IMG/VR virus record: IMGVR_UViG_3300044961_000427
Location: 1-27,567 of that record
Direction: 5' to 3' (one strand)
Source of the DNA: a virus
DNA length: 27,567 nt
Made by a program: the position numbers and the translations under genes. Positions 1-7,542 of this stretch are shown here, in pieces (position 1 is the stretch's first letter; each line of letters starts with the position of its first letter). A model generated the notes under the pieces. That model made no database searches and was not told the origin of the DNA. It saw nothing but the letters and a program-made list of their open reading frames with translations.

Positions 1-2
1 TG

Positions 3-83
3 GTGGCTGGCGCCATCGTCGCTGTCGCGAACCTCGCCTGGATGCTGGCGGCGCGGGCGAAGGCGCAGAAGGCCGGGCCGTGA
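3..83 (+). CDS. C-terminal end of a membrane protein (partial)
   Basis: An open frame enters from the left edge and stops at TGA 81-83. The 26 visible residues include a hydrophobic stretch with Ala, Val, Ile and Leu followed by a basic tail (AARAKAQKAGP). This looks like the last transmembrane helix and cytoplasmic tail of a small membrane protein. It overlaps the next start by 4 nt (GTGA). Because it directly precedes a spanin pair and an endolysin, a holin is the natural guess, but too little is visible to say so. Confidence 0.5.
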   Translation: MAGAIVAVANLAWMLAARAKAQKAGP

Positions 84-286
84 GCCTGGAACTCATCCTG
101 GCTGCCGTCGTGGGCGTGGTCACGCTCATCGTCGGGGCCTTCATGCGCGGATCGAAGGCAGGTCGCGACGGCGCGGCGGCCGAGGCCGCGCGCAGGCGAT
201 CCGAAGCGGAGAAGAGGGGCAATGCGGCTGCTGCCGATGCTGGCCGTGACGGCGCTGCTGAGCGCTTGCGGCGCGGCGATTTCTGA
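80..286 (+). CDS. Rz-like inner-membrane spanin (i-spanin)
   Basis: A 68-residue protein with a GTG start overlapping the upstream stop. Residues 4-23 form one N-terminal transmembrane helix, followed by a highly charged Ala/Arg/Glu-rich segment that could be a short periplasmic helix. The next gene, a lipoprotein, starts inside this one in another frame (65 nt overlap). This is the classical overlapping Rz/Rz1 arrangement of Gram-negative phages, in which the i-spanin pairs with an outer-membrane lipoprotein to fuse the membranes at lysis. It is shorter than typical Rz, so the call rests on topology and context rather than sequence identity. Confidence 0.6.
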   Translation: MSLELILAAVVGVVTLIVGAFMRGSKAGRDGAAAEAARRRSEAEKRGNAAAADAGRDGAAERLRRGDF

Positions 287-425
287 CAGGCCCGCCTGCC
301 GGGTCACGGAGTTCCCGCGTGACTTGCAGATGCAGGCGGCGGAGGAGCTCCGCACCGCCCCGGCGCTGCGAACCATGATGGACGCCATGGCGCAGGACCG
401 GGCGTTCAACCGGGCGGTGCGCTGA
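222..425 (+). CDS. Rz1-like outer-membrane lipoprotein spanin (o-spanin)
   Basis: A 67-residue protein with a signal peptide and lipobox: hydrophobic residues 3-15 lead to L13-S14-A15-C16, the lipidation cysteine. The mature part is about 52 residues with two further cysteines near its start. It begins inside the i-spanin gene in a different frame and ends with TGATG, sharing one base with the endolysin start, so translation is probably coupled. Lysis-cassette context plus the lipobox make an o-spanin the best reading. A different small phage lipoprotein is possible. Confidence 0.65.
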   Translation: MRLLPMLAVTALLSACGAAISDRPACRVTEFPRDLQMQAAEELRTAPALRTMMDAMAQDRAFNRAVR

Positions 426-1138
426 TGAGCCTCGATCAGCTCCGCGCCCTGTTCGCGCGCCCGCATCCCGTCCATGACGCGGGCATCGCGCAGGGGACGG
501 TGCCGGTCCAGGCGGTGGGGGAGCCGAACTGGCGCGCCATCCTCGCCGCCGCCGGCATGGTCCGCCCGGAGGCATGGGCGGCCGCCATCGCCGGCCCGGC
601 GGGGCGCTACGCGATCAATAACCGGCTCCGCGCCTGCGCCTTCGCGGCCACCATCGCGCATGAGAGCGGCGGCGGGGCGCGCATGGTCGAGAGCCTGAAC
701 TACCGCCCCGAGGCGCTTCTGGCGACCTGGCCGCATCGGTTCAGCCCGGAGGATGCGCGGCGCATGGGGCGGCTGGACGGCAAGCCGGCCGATCAGCGCG
801 CCATTGCCGAGCGCGCGTATGGCGGGCGTATGGGCAACGGGCCGGAGGGCTCGGGCGATGGCTGGCTCTATCGCGGGCGGGGGCTGATCCAACTTACCGG
901 CCGAGATGCCTACCGCCGAGCGACGCAGGCGACCGGCCTTCCCCTCGAAAATCATCCCGAACTCGCCGAAGAGGAGGGCGTAGCCGCCGAGGTCGCTTGC
1001 TGGACCTGGGGCGCGTGGAAGGGCTGCAACCCGCTGGCCGACGCCGAGGATGTGGAGGGCTGGCGGCGGGCCATCAACGGCGGGCTGAACGGCCTTGCTG
1101 ACGTGAAGGCGCGCTACGCGGCGGCGCTGGCGGCGTGA
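425..1138 (+). CDS. Endolysin, GH19 (chitinase/lysozyme-like) family
   Basis: A 237-residue peptidoglycan hydrolase. The GH19 signature is visible: an AHESGGG segment around residues 79-84 with the presumed catalytic Glu80, then GDGWLYRGRGLIQLTGR (145-160), the hallmark of phage GH19 lysozymes. An extra stretch of about 35 residues precedes the catalytic domain. There is no signal peptide or N-terminal helix, so release to the periplasm should need a holin. Start ATG 425 shares one base with the o-spanin stop. The stop TGA 1136-1138 shares one base with the ATG of a tiny membrane protein. In the cell it cleaves the glycan strands at the end of infection. Confidence 0.88.
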   Translation: MSLDQLRALFARPHPVHDAGIAQGTVPVQAVGEPNWRAILAAAGMVRPEAWAAAIAGPAGRYAINNRLRACAFAATIAHESGGGARMVESLNYRPEALLATWPHRFSPEDARRMGRLDGKPADQRAIAERAYGGRMGNGPEGSGDGWLYRGRGLIQLTGRDAYRRATQATGLPLENHPELAEEEGVAAEVACWTWGAWKGCNPLADAEDVEGWRRAINGGLNGLADVKARYAAALAA

Positions 1139-1248
1139 TGCTGGAAGCCTTTGCCGGGGCGCTGGTCTGGGAGCTTTTGCTTCTCGTCGTGGTGCTGGTG
1201 GCGGCGGCGTTCGGAGCGGGAGTGCTTATGGGTAGGCGCATGCGTTGA
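1138..1248 (+). CDS. 36-residue single-helix membrane protein
   Basis: An ATG overlapping the endolysin stop opens a 36-codon frame. The product is MLEAFAGALVWE followed by a strongly hydrophobic Leu/Val/Ala helix and a basic end (MGRRMR). One transmembrane segment with the positive end inside is predicted. Its place straight after the endolysin suggests a lysis accessory protein, such as a holin or antiholin candidate, but nothing in the sequence proves that. The tRNA begins on the very next base after its stop. Confidence 0.5.
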   Translation: MLEAFAGALVWELLLLVVVLVAAAFGAGVLMGRRMR

Positions 1249-1319
1249 TGGTGCGTAGCCAAGCGGTAAGGCAGCGGGCTTTGATCCCGTCATCCGAGGT
1301 TCGAATCCTCGCGCACCAG
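1249..1319 (+). tRNA. tRNA-Gln (anticodon UUG)
   Basis: A cloverleaf can be folded by hand. The acceptor stem is TGGTGCG (1249-1255) with CGCACCA (1312-1318), discriminator G1319. The D stem is GCC/GGC. The anticodon stem is GCGGG/CCCGT with loop CTTTGAT, anticodon TTG at 1281-1283. There is a 4-nt variable loop, and the T stem is CGAGG/CCTCG with loop TTCGAAT. The following bases are CCG, so the 3' CCA is not fully encoded. Anticodon UUG reads CAA (and CAG by wobble). The gene lies between phage lysis and connector genes, so it appears phage-borne. Confidence 0.93.
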
Positions 1320-1357
1320 CCGCGCAGATGCGGCGCTTAGGAAGGGTGTGGGGAGCG

Positions 1358-1504
1358 ATGGATTGCAACCGCTTCGAGCAATACGGCGACGAGGCATGGA
1401 TGCTTTGGGCGGAGCGCCGGGCGCGTCGGCGCCTCGGCTTGGCGCTGCTCGCCGCGGGGATATCCCTGGCTCTTCTGGCCGGGATGCTTGTTCTGGCGGA
1501 TTGA
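1358..1504 (+). CDS. 48-residue single-helix membrane protein
   Basis: The frame starts at ATG 1358 behind a GGGGAG ribosome-binding site. The N-terminal half is charged and aromatic (MDCNRFEQYGDEAWMLWAER), then an Arg cluster (residues 19-25), then one transmembrane helix of about 20 residues. Orientation should be N-terminus inside. It lies just after the tRNA and before the connector gene. No family recognised. It could be another lysis-timing membrane protein, or unrelated. Confidence 0.45.
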   Translation: MDCNRFEQYGDEAWMLWAERRARRRLGLALLAAGISLALLAGMLVLAD

Positions 1505-1599
1505 AGGCTTCTTTACGTTTCTGTTGGCGGAAAGTAAGCCGACGCGCTATCGCCTTCATAGTGCCTTTCGGCATCGCCGTTTGGGAAGGTATGCGCGCC

Positions 1600-2304
1600 A
1601 TGTTCCCCGATTCCTCCATTCAGGCTCCGGCGCCGGACCCGAGCGAGCCGCTAATCGCGGTGGACGATCTTGCGGCGCTTCTCGGCTTGACGCTTCCGCT
1701 GGGGCCGCCGCTGGATACGCAGGTCGTCTTTGCCGCGCGGGCAGTCGCCGCCGCGATCCGGTCGTATTGCGGGCGCCAGATCGTCCGCGGCGAGTATGCC
1801 GAACGATTCATTGGCGGCTTGCCGGTGGAGCGAGAGGGCGAAGGCGGGCCGCTCTATTGGCGGCTGACGCTGACGGAACGGCCGGTCGGAGAAATTGTCG
1901 AAATAAAGTCCGGATCGCGGCTCCTCAACCCGGAACTGGCGGTCATTCACGGCACGCTCGGGGTCGTCCTTGTCCCGGTTTCCCTGGCCGGCGCGGCGTC
2001 GCCAATCGACGTGACTTATCTAGGCGGCTTCGACCCGCTTCCTGGCGATCTCGCGGCGCTCTACGTCGATCTTTGCCGGCGCCAGTTGGTCACCATGGGC
2101 GCGCCCGTGACCGGCGGCTCCGGCGCGCCGGTCAAGGCCGTGACGGTCGGGGCGCTCAAGATCGACTACGCCGTGAACAGCGTCGATGCCGCCGGCGCAC
2201 TGGTGGGCGGGCCGATGCCGCTCACGGCCGATGCGCTCGCGGCCTACGATCCGATCCTGGGGCAATACAAGTCCGTTCGGATGCTCGCCGCGACGATCTG
2301 CTGA
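1600..2304 (+). CDS. Head-tail connector/adaptor protein (gp6-like)
   Basis: About 234 residues. The start is taken at ATG 1600, ten bases after GGAAGG (1584-1589); ATG 1591 is an alternative too close to that site. The middle carries the usual adaptor-type layout: an Ala-rich helix with a conserved IRSYCGRQI-like segment near residues 53-61, beta strands, then a DLCRRQ helix. It is the first gene of an ordered connector, head-closure, tail-terminator, tail-tube series, which supports the assignment. The family is known to form the ring beneath the portal. The 95 nt upstream (1505-1599) hold no gene and are locally AT-richer, so a late promoter could sit there, but I see no clear -35/-10 pair. 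Confidence 0.6.
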   Translation: MFPDSSIQAPAPDPSEPLIAVDDLAALLGLTLPLGPPLDTQVVFAARAVAAAIRSYCGRQIVRGEYAERFIGGLPVEREGEGGPLYWRLTLTERPVGEIVEIKSGSRLLNPELAVIHGTLGVVLVPVSLAGAASPIDVTYLGGFDPLPGDLAALYVDLCRRQLVTMGAPVTGGSGAPVKAVTVGALKIDYAVNSVDAAGALVGGPMPLTADALAAYDPILGQYKSVRMLAATIC

Positions 2305-2316
2305 CGGGAGGCGGCC

Positions 2317-2643
2317 ATGTCGTTCACGATACCGGGTGACTTCGCCACCATCATCAAGGCCACGATCCAGGGGGCCGGTGAGGACGTGGTGTGGACGCGG
2401 CAGGCGACCGGCGTGGAAACCACGATCCGCGCGTCTGTCCAGCGGCCGGGCTCTTCGCTGCTCGTCGGCGATGCCTTGCAGGAGGGCTTCATCGTCTTCA
2501 CGGCCGGCGATGCCTTCGGCGCCGTCGAGCCCGTGCGCTTCGACCGCCTTACGATCTCGGGAGAGGACCGCGCCATCGAAGAGGCGTTGCCGATCCAGGC
2601 CGGCGGCGTCATCCATGCGTGGCAGTTGCGGGTCTTGGGCTGA
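2317..2643 (+). CDS. Probable head-closure / head-tail joining protein
   Basis: 108 residues, starting 12 nt after the connector stop with GGGAGG upstream. Predicted mostly beta: short strands containing FIVFTAGDAFG and VRFDRLTISG, which suits small barrel-like stopper proteins. Position between the connector and the tail terminator is the main argument for its role in sealing the DNA-filled head and docking the tail. I do not recognise a named family from the residues. Confidence 0.5.
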   Translation: MSFTIPGDFATIIKATIQGAGEDVVWTRQATGVETTIRASVQRPGSSLLVGDALQEGFIVFTAGDAFGAVEPVRFDRLTISGEDRAIEEALPIQAGGVIHAWQLRVLG

Positions 2644-2667
2644 TCCGCCGGAAGGGGAGGCGCCGCC

Positions 2668-3099
2668 ATGGCATCCTACGGGCTTCGGGCCGCGCTCTAT
2701 GCGGCGTGGCCGATCAAGACGCCGGCCATCCGCTACATTCAGACGGAGAACCGCGATCTCCCGCGGACGCCGCCGCTCCCCCTCCCTGACGTGTGGGGGA
2801 CGCTCGCCTTCGAGGTCACGGGGCGGCGCATCCTCACGATGGGCCGCCAGCCTTGGATCGAAGAGCAGGGGCAAGCCATTTTCGTGATCTGCGCGCGCTC
2901 GGGACACGGAGATCAGCCTGGCGTCGAAGCCGCCTCGGCGCTCATGCGCGCTTGGGACGGATGGCGGCACTCCGACGGCATGATGTGGTTCCAGAACGTG
3001 GGCGCGCCGCGGAAACTCTCCGTCGAAGCGGAAGGCGAGTGGTTCCTCTACTCCGTGCCCGCAGAATATCGGGTGCAAGAGCGACCCGTTCTGCCGTAG
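2668..3099 (+). CDS. Probable tail terminator/completion protein (DUF4128-like)
   Basis: 143 residues behind GGGGAGG. It has an N-terminal helix, a conserved-looking stretch around the TEN motif (residues 27-29), and aromatic beta strands ending YSVPAEYRVQER. Proteins of this size immediately upstream of the tail tube gene cap the tail and attach to the head-closure ring. DUF4128 membership is an impression from residue pattern, not a search result. An 86-nt gap follows, with an AGGGGA site before the tube gene. Confidence 0.5.
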   Translation: MASYGLRAALYAAWPIKTPAIRYIQTENRDLPRTPPLPLPDVWGTLAFEVTGRRILTMGRQPWIEEQGQAIFVICARSGHGDQPGVEAASALMRAWDGWRHSDGMMWFQNVGAPRKLSVEAEGEWFLYSVPAEYRVQERPVLP

Positions 3100-3185
3100 A
3101 GAATGCTGCGTGATCCGCCGCCCTTCGAGCGCCTAGGGACGGCGCAGGCCTGCATGGCGCTCCGGCCACGAAAGGGGACGCTGCG

Positions 3186-3869
3186 ATGGCACGCGAATCG
3201 ACGATCAAACTCATGTTCGACCTGTCCGGGAGGACGTGGATCACCTCGACTTTGGATGCCATCACGAATGGCGCCACCACCATCATCACCATGGATGCGC
3301 TCGACGCCGGCATGGCCGCCACGCCCATCGCCTACGCGAAGAACGGCTACCTGTGGATCGACGGCACCGGATGGGAGTCTCTTGACGGGAAACTGCACGT
3401 CATCAGCGCCGCGGACGGCACGGCCAGGACCGTGACCATCAGCACCGATACCTCCGCCGAGACGGCTCCGCTCCCCGCGAGCCTCACGGGGGTGACCGTG
3501 AAATACACCACCTGGACGGACGTGTGCTTGTCGGAATTCACGCCGAACCCGGCCACGCCGTCCGAGATCGACGCCACGACCATGTGCGATACGGAGCGGG
3601 TGAACCTCCCCGGCCTGCCGGGCGCCGGCACCGCCTCGTTCACGGGCATGTTCGATCTCGACGATCCCGGCATGATCGCGCTGCGCGACGCCCAGGCCGA
3701 TGCGGTCGAGCGGTGGCTCGTCGCCAAAACTCGCGGCGGGCAACTCGCGATGTTCTTCGGGGTTGTCTCGTCCTTCACCATGGGCGCGCTCGGGATTGAG
3801 CAGGCCATTCCGTTCACGGGCACGATGACCCTCAAGAAGTCGCCGACCTACGGCCGGACGGTGCCGTGA
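3186..3869 (+). CDS. Major tail tube protein
   Basis: 227 residues. The C-terminal half has the pattern of siphophage tail tube proteins: LSEFTPNPATPSEIDATTMC, then a glycine-rich turn, then FTGMFDLDDPGM and a final beta strand before GTMTLKKSP. The first 110 residues contain a Thr-rich insertion. Its position before the G/GT chaperones and tape measure fits exactly. In lambda this is gpV, which polymerises into the tube around the tape measure. The stop TGA overlaps the next ATG by one base (TGATG at 3867-3871). Confidence 0.78.
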   Translation: MARESTIKLMFDLSGRTWITSTLDAITNGATTIITMDALDAGMAATPIAYAKNGYLWIDGTGWESLDGKLHVISAADGTARTVTISTDTSAETAPLPASLTGVTVKYTTWTDVCLSEFTPNPATPSEIDATTMCDTERVNLPGLPGAGTASFTGMFDLDDPGMIALRDAQADAVERWLVAKTRGGQLAMFFGVVSSFTMGALGIEQAIPFTGTMTLKKSPTYGRTVP

Positions 3870-4183
3870 TGGCGATCCTTCCTGTGCTGCGGGAGATCGA
3901 AGTCTCGGCCCCCGCGTGGTCGGACAAGCCCGTGCGGATGCGGGAACCGACGATCAAGGCATGGCGCGAGGCGTCGCGCGCGGGAGACGATCAGGATCGG
4001 ACGATTGCGCTGCTCGGCTTCGTGGTGCTCGACGAGAACGGCAAGCCCGTTGGCGTCGCGGCCATCGAAGCGGCGCCCCTCGCGGCGTTCGGGCAGTTGG
4101 CGAAGCATCTTCCTGTCCTGATCGGCGAGGCGGAGGAAGAGCCCGGCCCTTTGACCCCCACGAGCGGTTCGTCCACCGCCTAG
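3869..4183 (+). CDS. Tail assembly chaperone G (short product)
   Basis: 104 residues from ATG 3869, sharing one base with the tail-tube stop. It is a small helical/beta protein with a Glu-rich C-terminus (EAEEEPGP). It sits between tail tube and tape measure, where lambda-like phages encode gpG and gpGT. A slippery heptamer CCCTTTG lies in the last thirty bases of the gene, allowing a longer fusion product. The chaperone coats the tape measure during tail assembly and is not part of the virion. Confidence 0.75.
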   Translation: MAILPVLREIEVSAPAWSDKPVRMREPTIKAWREASRAGDDQDRTIALLGFVVLDENGKPVGVAAIEAAPLAAFGQLAKHLPVLIGEAEEEPGPLTPTSGSSTA

Positions 4184-4506
4184 CCCTTTCCCTCGGCGGC
4201 ATGACCGTCGCGGAAATGGAGGCACGAATGTCGGTGGCCGAATTGCAGCGGTGGTCGCGCTTCGAGCGCGAAGAGCCGTTCCTCGGCGAGCGCGTCGAAC
4301 TCATGGGGGGCATCATGTCCTCCGTGATCGCGAACGTGCATCGGGGCAAGAACGCGCCGCCATACGATGCGCTCGACTTCATGCCCATCGTCTCGCGCGA
4401 GCATCATCGTGCTGACGAGGCGGCGAAGCGGGCTCGGCACGGGATGCCGGAGCCCGTGAGCGAAGAGGACGCGATCCTCCAACGGCTGGTGCTGGCCTAT
4501 GGCTGA
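3869..4506 (+). CDS. Tail assembly chaperone GT, made by -1 frameshift
   Basis: The G frame (3869 onward) and the next frame (ending TGA 4504-4506) join by a -1 shift at 4147-4153. The predicted product has 95 G residues plus 117 T residues, about 212 in all. The T part reads DPHERFVHRLALSLGGMTV and then MEARMSVAELQRW, which resembles the GT C-terminal domain (DUF4035-like) seen behind the G gene in many siphophages. T has no plausible start of its own near the junction. The T stop overlaps the next gene by 8 nt. In lambda GT bridges the tape measure and tube subunits. Frameshift efficiency cannot be judged from sequence. Confidence 0.75.
4147..4153 (+). promoter_or_regulatory. -1 programmed frameshift slippery site CCCTTTG
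   Basis: Heptamer C-CCT-TTG fits the X-XXY-YYZ rule in the zero frame of the G gene (codons CCT, TTG). After slipping one base back the tRNAs pair with CCC and TTT, and the next codon is GAC at 4153. It lies exactly where the G frame must hand over to the T frame. Confidence 0.75.
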
Positions 4507-5026
4507 CGGGGAAGTCACGGGCATCACCGAACTGATCCAGCGGTTCGACACGCTGCCGACCCGCTTGAAGCAGCGCGTGCTGCGCGGATGGGCCACGGCG
4601 CAAGGCAATCGGATGGCGGCCATGATGCGGCCAGGCATCCAGGCGGTTGCCTTCAAGACGGGGCGGCTCGTCGGCTCCATCCGCGGCAAGGCGGTGCGCG
4701 CGCCGAAGGCATTGTCGATTTTCGGCGCCATCGCTCGCGCCATCGCCTACTCGTCATCGAAGCACGGCGGCTATGCCTTCAACCCGCTGAATGCCGGGAC
4801 GAAGCCGCGCTACACGAAGGGCGGCATCGCGCGGGATCGCCGGGGGCGGTTCTCGGTCGCCGGGAGCATCCAGCGCGCCGTGGGCGCGCGGGCCTACCGC
4901 GGGCGCGTCACGCCTCGACGCTTCATCGCCGGCATGGCTCCGCACATTCACGCCATGGTCGGTCCCGTGGCCGAGGAAGATCTGGCGAAGCGCATCGAGC
5001 GTGCGCTCGCGAAGAACGGAGGATAG
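4499..5026 (+). CDS. HK97 gp10-like minor tail/neck protein
   Basis: 175 residues, overlapping the GT stop by 8 nt. The N-terminus has the gp10 pattern: GITELIQRFDTLPTRLKQRV, a second helix, then a basic TGRLVGSIRGKA segment corresponding to the usual TGxLrxSI motif near residues 61-71. The middle is very basic (many Arg/Lys, Tyr). The family normally works at the head-tail neck and is encoded before the tail tube. Here it lies between the chaperones and the tape measure, so its role may differ. Confidence 0.6.
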   Translation: MADGEVTGITELIQRFDTLPTRLKQRVLRGWATAQGNRMAAMMRPGIQAVAFKTGRLVGSIRGKAVRAPKALSIFGAIARAIAYSSSKHGGYAFNPLNAGTKPRYTKGGIARDRRGRFSVAGSIQRAVGARAYRGRVTPRRFIAGMAPHIHAMVGPVAEEDLAKRIERALAKNGG

Positions 5027-5031
5027 CCCCC

Positions 5032-7542
5032 GTGGCCAGCGCCGATCTCGCAATCACGCTCTCCGTCCGGATGGGCAACCTCGAAGCGGGGTTGAACAAG
5101 GCGAACAGCGCGTTGCGCGCGATGGAGCGGCAGTCGAAAGAGACGGGCCGCGCCGTCGCGGGGATCGGGCAGTCCTTCCGCGCGATGGAGGCGCCGGCCA
5201 CGGCGGCCTTCGGCGCCATCCGGGCGTCCATCGCGGGCGTCATCGCGCTCGTGGCCGGCGGCGGCCTCGTGGCGGGTATCTCCGCTGCCCTCTCGCGCGT
5301 GAATGCGCTCGCCGATGCCGCGGCTCAGGTCGGCGTCGAGGTCGAGGCGCTGCAAACGATCCAGATCGGCTTCGAGGAAGCGGGCTCGTCGGCGCAGACG
5401 GCTGCAATGGGCCTGGGCCGGCTCGGCGCGCTGATCGGCGATGCCGTGCGCGGCGGGAAGGAAGCGCAGGAGACCTTCGTGAGACTCGGCGTGTCCTTCC
5501 GGAACGTCGATGGCTCTGCGCGCACCACGGTCCAGGCCTTCAACGATCTCCGGGCGAGGATCGCGGGCGCTTCGTCGGAGCAGGAGAAACTAAGCATTGC
5601 GGCCGAGGTCTTCGGCGCGAGGGGCGCGCGCGCCGCCGTCGCGGCGATGGCGGAAATGGGCGACAGCGTGGAAGCCCTCACGGCGCGCTACTCGGCGATG
5701 GGCCTCGTGGTCAGCGGCGAGACGGCGACGGCGCTCGACAACATCGGCACGTCCTTCGCCAACCTCGGGCGCGCGATCTCCGTGGTGCTGGCCGACTCGC
5801 TCGCCGCAGTCGCGCCAACGATCCAGGCGGTGGTCGATGGCGCGCGCCGCGCCTTCACGTCCATCGGCCCGCAGATCGTCCAGGGCTTCACCGAGGTCAC
5901 GGCATCCATCGTGGCCTTCGTCCAGAAGGCGGTGGAGGAGTTCCGCCCGCTCTGGGACGCCTTCGCGGGCGTGGTGCGCGAACTCGCTCCCGTGGTCGCG
6001 GCCATCGTGCGGCTGGTCGGCCAGTCGTTCTACAAGGTCGCGCAAGACCTCCAACCCATCGCTGTGTGGATCATCAACACGCTGCGGACGATCATCGGGT
6101 GGGTCACGGAGGCGCTGAAAGCCCTCGGCATCATGGAGCGCAGCGCGCTCGAAGTGGCCGAACGCGGGTTCTCGGCGGCATCCGAGGCGGCGACGCGCGC
6201 GACGAACAGCCTCATGCAAGCCGAGGAACGGCTGGCGAATGCCCGCCGCGTGAATGGGTCGCTCGTCGCGATCCGCTCGGCGGAGGCGGAGGTCGCGCGG
6301 CTCCGGGAGCAGGCGGCGAGGGCGACGGCCGCGCAGGCAACAGCGCAGGAGGAATTGAACCGCGTGCGGGCGAGCCAGCCCGGGCAAGGGACCGTGCCCA
6401 CGGCGCCCACGGTGGCGGCGCCGCCGCAGCCGGCGGGAGCCCCGCCCCGCGTGACGGCAGGCGGCGCACAGCGGGAGACGGAAGCGCAGCGCGAGGCGAA
6501 CCGGCTGCTCCGCGAATCCTATCGGGACCTGATGAAAATTCAGGAGGCTTCGCTTGATCCACAGACGCGGATGGTGGCGTCGCTCGGCGAGGTCACGACC
6601 GCGCTGCGGGAGCAGGATCGGGCGTTCCAGGCCTATATGGCGGCCTATGGCCGGGCCCCCGCGAACATTGAGCCCGTGCGCCTCTCGCTCGAAGCCCTCA
6701 CCATGCATGCGGAGACGGCGGCCGAACGGATGATGCGGTCGGCCGAGGCGCTCGGGCAGCCGGCCGAGCAGATCATGGAGCAGATCAGCGCGGCGGTGCG
6801 CGCCTATGCCGAGGAACTCGCACGCGCCGGCCGAATCACCACCGATCAGATCGACCGCATGGTCGCGGCTGCGCAGAACGCGGCGAACCGCGTGCAATCG
6901 ACCGGCTTCATGGCCGGGTTCCGCTCCGGCGCAGGGGTCGATCTCACGAAGCCGGCGCCCGACTTTATGACGGAGATCGGCCGAGGCTTCGGGCAGATCA
7001 GCACGCAGGTGTTCGACGATCTCGCCTCGTCGCTCGACAAGGTGGCCTCCGGCGCCATGACGGCGGGAGAAGCCATGAGCCGCTTTGCGCTGGACTTCGT
7101 GAAGGCCGTGGCAATGATGATCGCGAAGGCGGCGGCGCTCGCGGCAATCCAGTTTCTGATTCGGTCGATCTTCGGCACGCCATCCATGGGCGGAGCGGCA
7201 AATGGCTCCGGTGCTGCGTCCTTCGGCGGCTTCCGTGCCGCGGGCGGCCCGGTATCGGGCGGGCGCGCCTACATCGTCGGCGAGAGGGGACCTGAACTCT
7301 TCGTGCCTTCGGGCTCCGGGCGGATCGTCCCGAACGGCGCAGGGGGCCCCACCGTGCAGATCGTGAACAACGCGCCGGGCGTCGTGGTCGAGCAGGCCCG
7401 CCGGGACGATCAGATCGTGGCGATTGCCGTGAACCTCTCCCGGCAGCGCGTCGCGACCGACTTCGCGGAGAGCACGCGCACCGGCTACGGGACGTTCGCC
7501 GAGTCCATGTCCTCGCGTTACGCACTGAGGCGCCGGGTATGA
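5032..7542 (+). CDS. Tail tape measure protein
   Basis: 836 residues from GTG 5032, nine bases after GGAGG at the end of the previous gene. Long helical, Ala-rich regions have hydrophobic segments near residues 60-85, 320-370 and 685-715. A coiled-coil stretch around 385-445 is followed by a Pro/Thr linker. The C-terminus holds GGPVSGGRAYIVGERGPELF, the typical end signature of tape measure proteins. The protein sets tail length and is ejected with the DNA. By the rule of about 0.15 nm per residue, this gives a tail of roughly 125 nm (inference). The stop overlaps the next start as ATGA. Confidence 0.92.
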   Translation: MASADLAITLSVRMGNLEAGLNKANSALRAMERQSKETGRAVAGIGQSFRAMEAPATAAFGAIRASIAGVIALVAGGGLVAGISAALSRVNALADAAAQVGVEVEALQTIQIGFEEAGSSAQTAAMGLGRLGALIGDAVRGGKEAQETFVRLGVSFRNVDGSARTTVQAFNDLRARIAGASSEQEKLSIAAEVFGARGARAAVAAMAEMGDSVEALTARYSAMGLVVSGETATALDNIGTSFANLGRAISVVLADSLAAVAPTIQAVVDGARRAFTSIGPQIVQGFTEVTASIVAFVQKAVEEFRPLWDAFAGVVRELAPVVAAIVRLVGQSFYKVAQDLQPIAVWIINTLRTIIGWVTEALKALGIMERSALEVAERGFSAASEAATRATNSLMQAEERLANARRVNGSLVAIRSAEAEVARLREQAARATAAQATAQEELNRVRASQPGQGTVPTAPTVAAPPQPAGAPPRVTAGGAQRETEAQREANRLLRESYRDLMKIQEASLDPQTRMVASLGEVTTALREQDRAFQAYMAAYGRAPANIEPVRLSLEALTMHAETAAERMMRSAEALGQPAEQIMEQISAAVRAYAEELARAGRITTDQIDRMVAAAQNAANRVQSTGFMAGFRSGAGVDLTKPAPDFMTEIGRGFGQISTQVFDDLASSLDKVASGAMTAGEAMSRFALDFVKAVAMMIAKAAALAAIQFLIRSIFGTPSMGGAANGSGAASFGGFRAAGGPVSGGRAYIVGERGPELFVPSGSGRIVPNGAGGPTVQIVNNAPGVVVEQARRDDQIVAIAVNLSRQRVATDFAESTRTGYGTFAESMSSRYALRRRV

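Noticed and set aside
1249-1319. The tRNA as a prophage attachment site
   Set aside because: It lies between phage genes on both sides, and no integrase or repeated tRNA 3' end was seen in the window.
1348-1599. N-terminal extension of the connector gene to 1348
   Set aside because: Low-complexity Arg/Ala sequence that overlaps the better supported 48-aa membrane protein in another frame and the gap after it; a ribosome-binding site points to ATG 1600.
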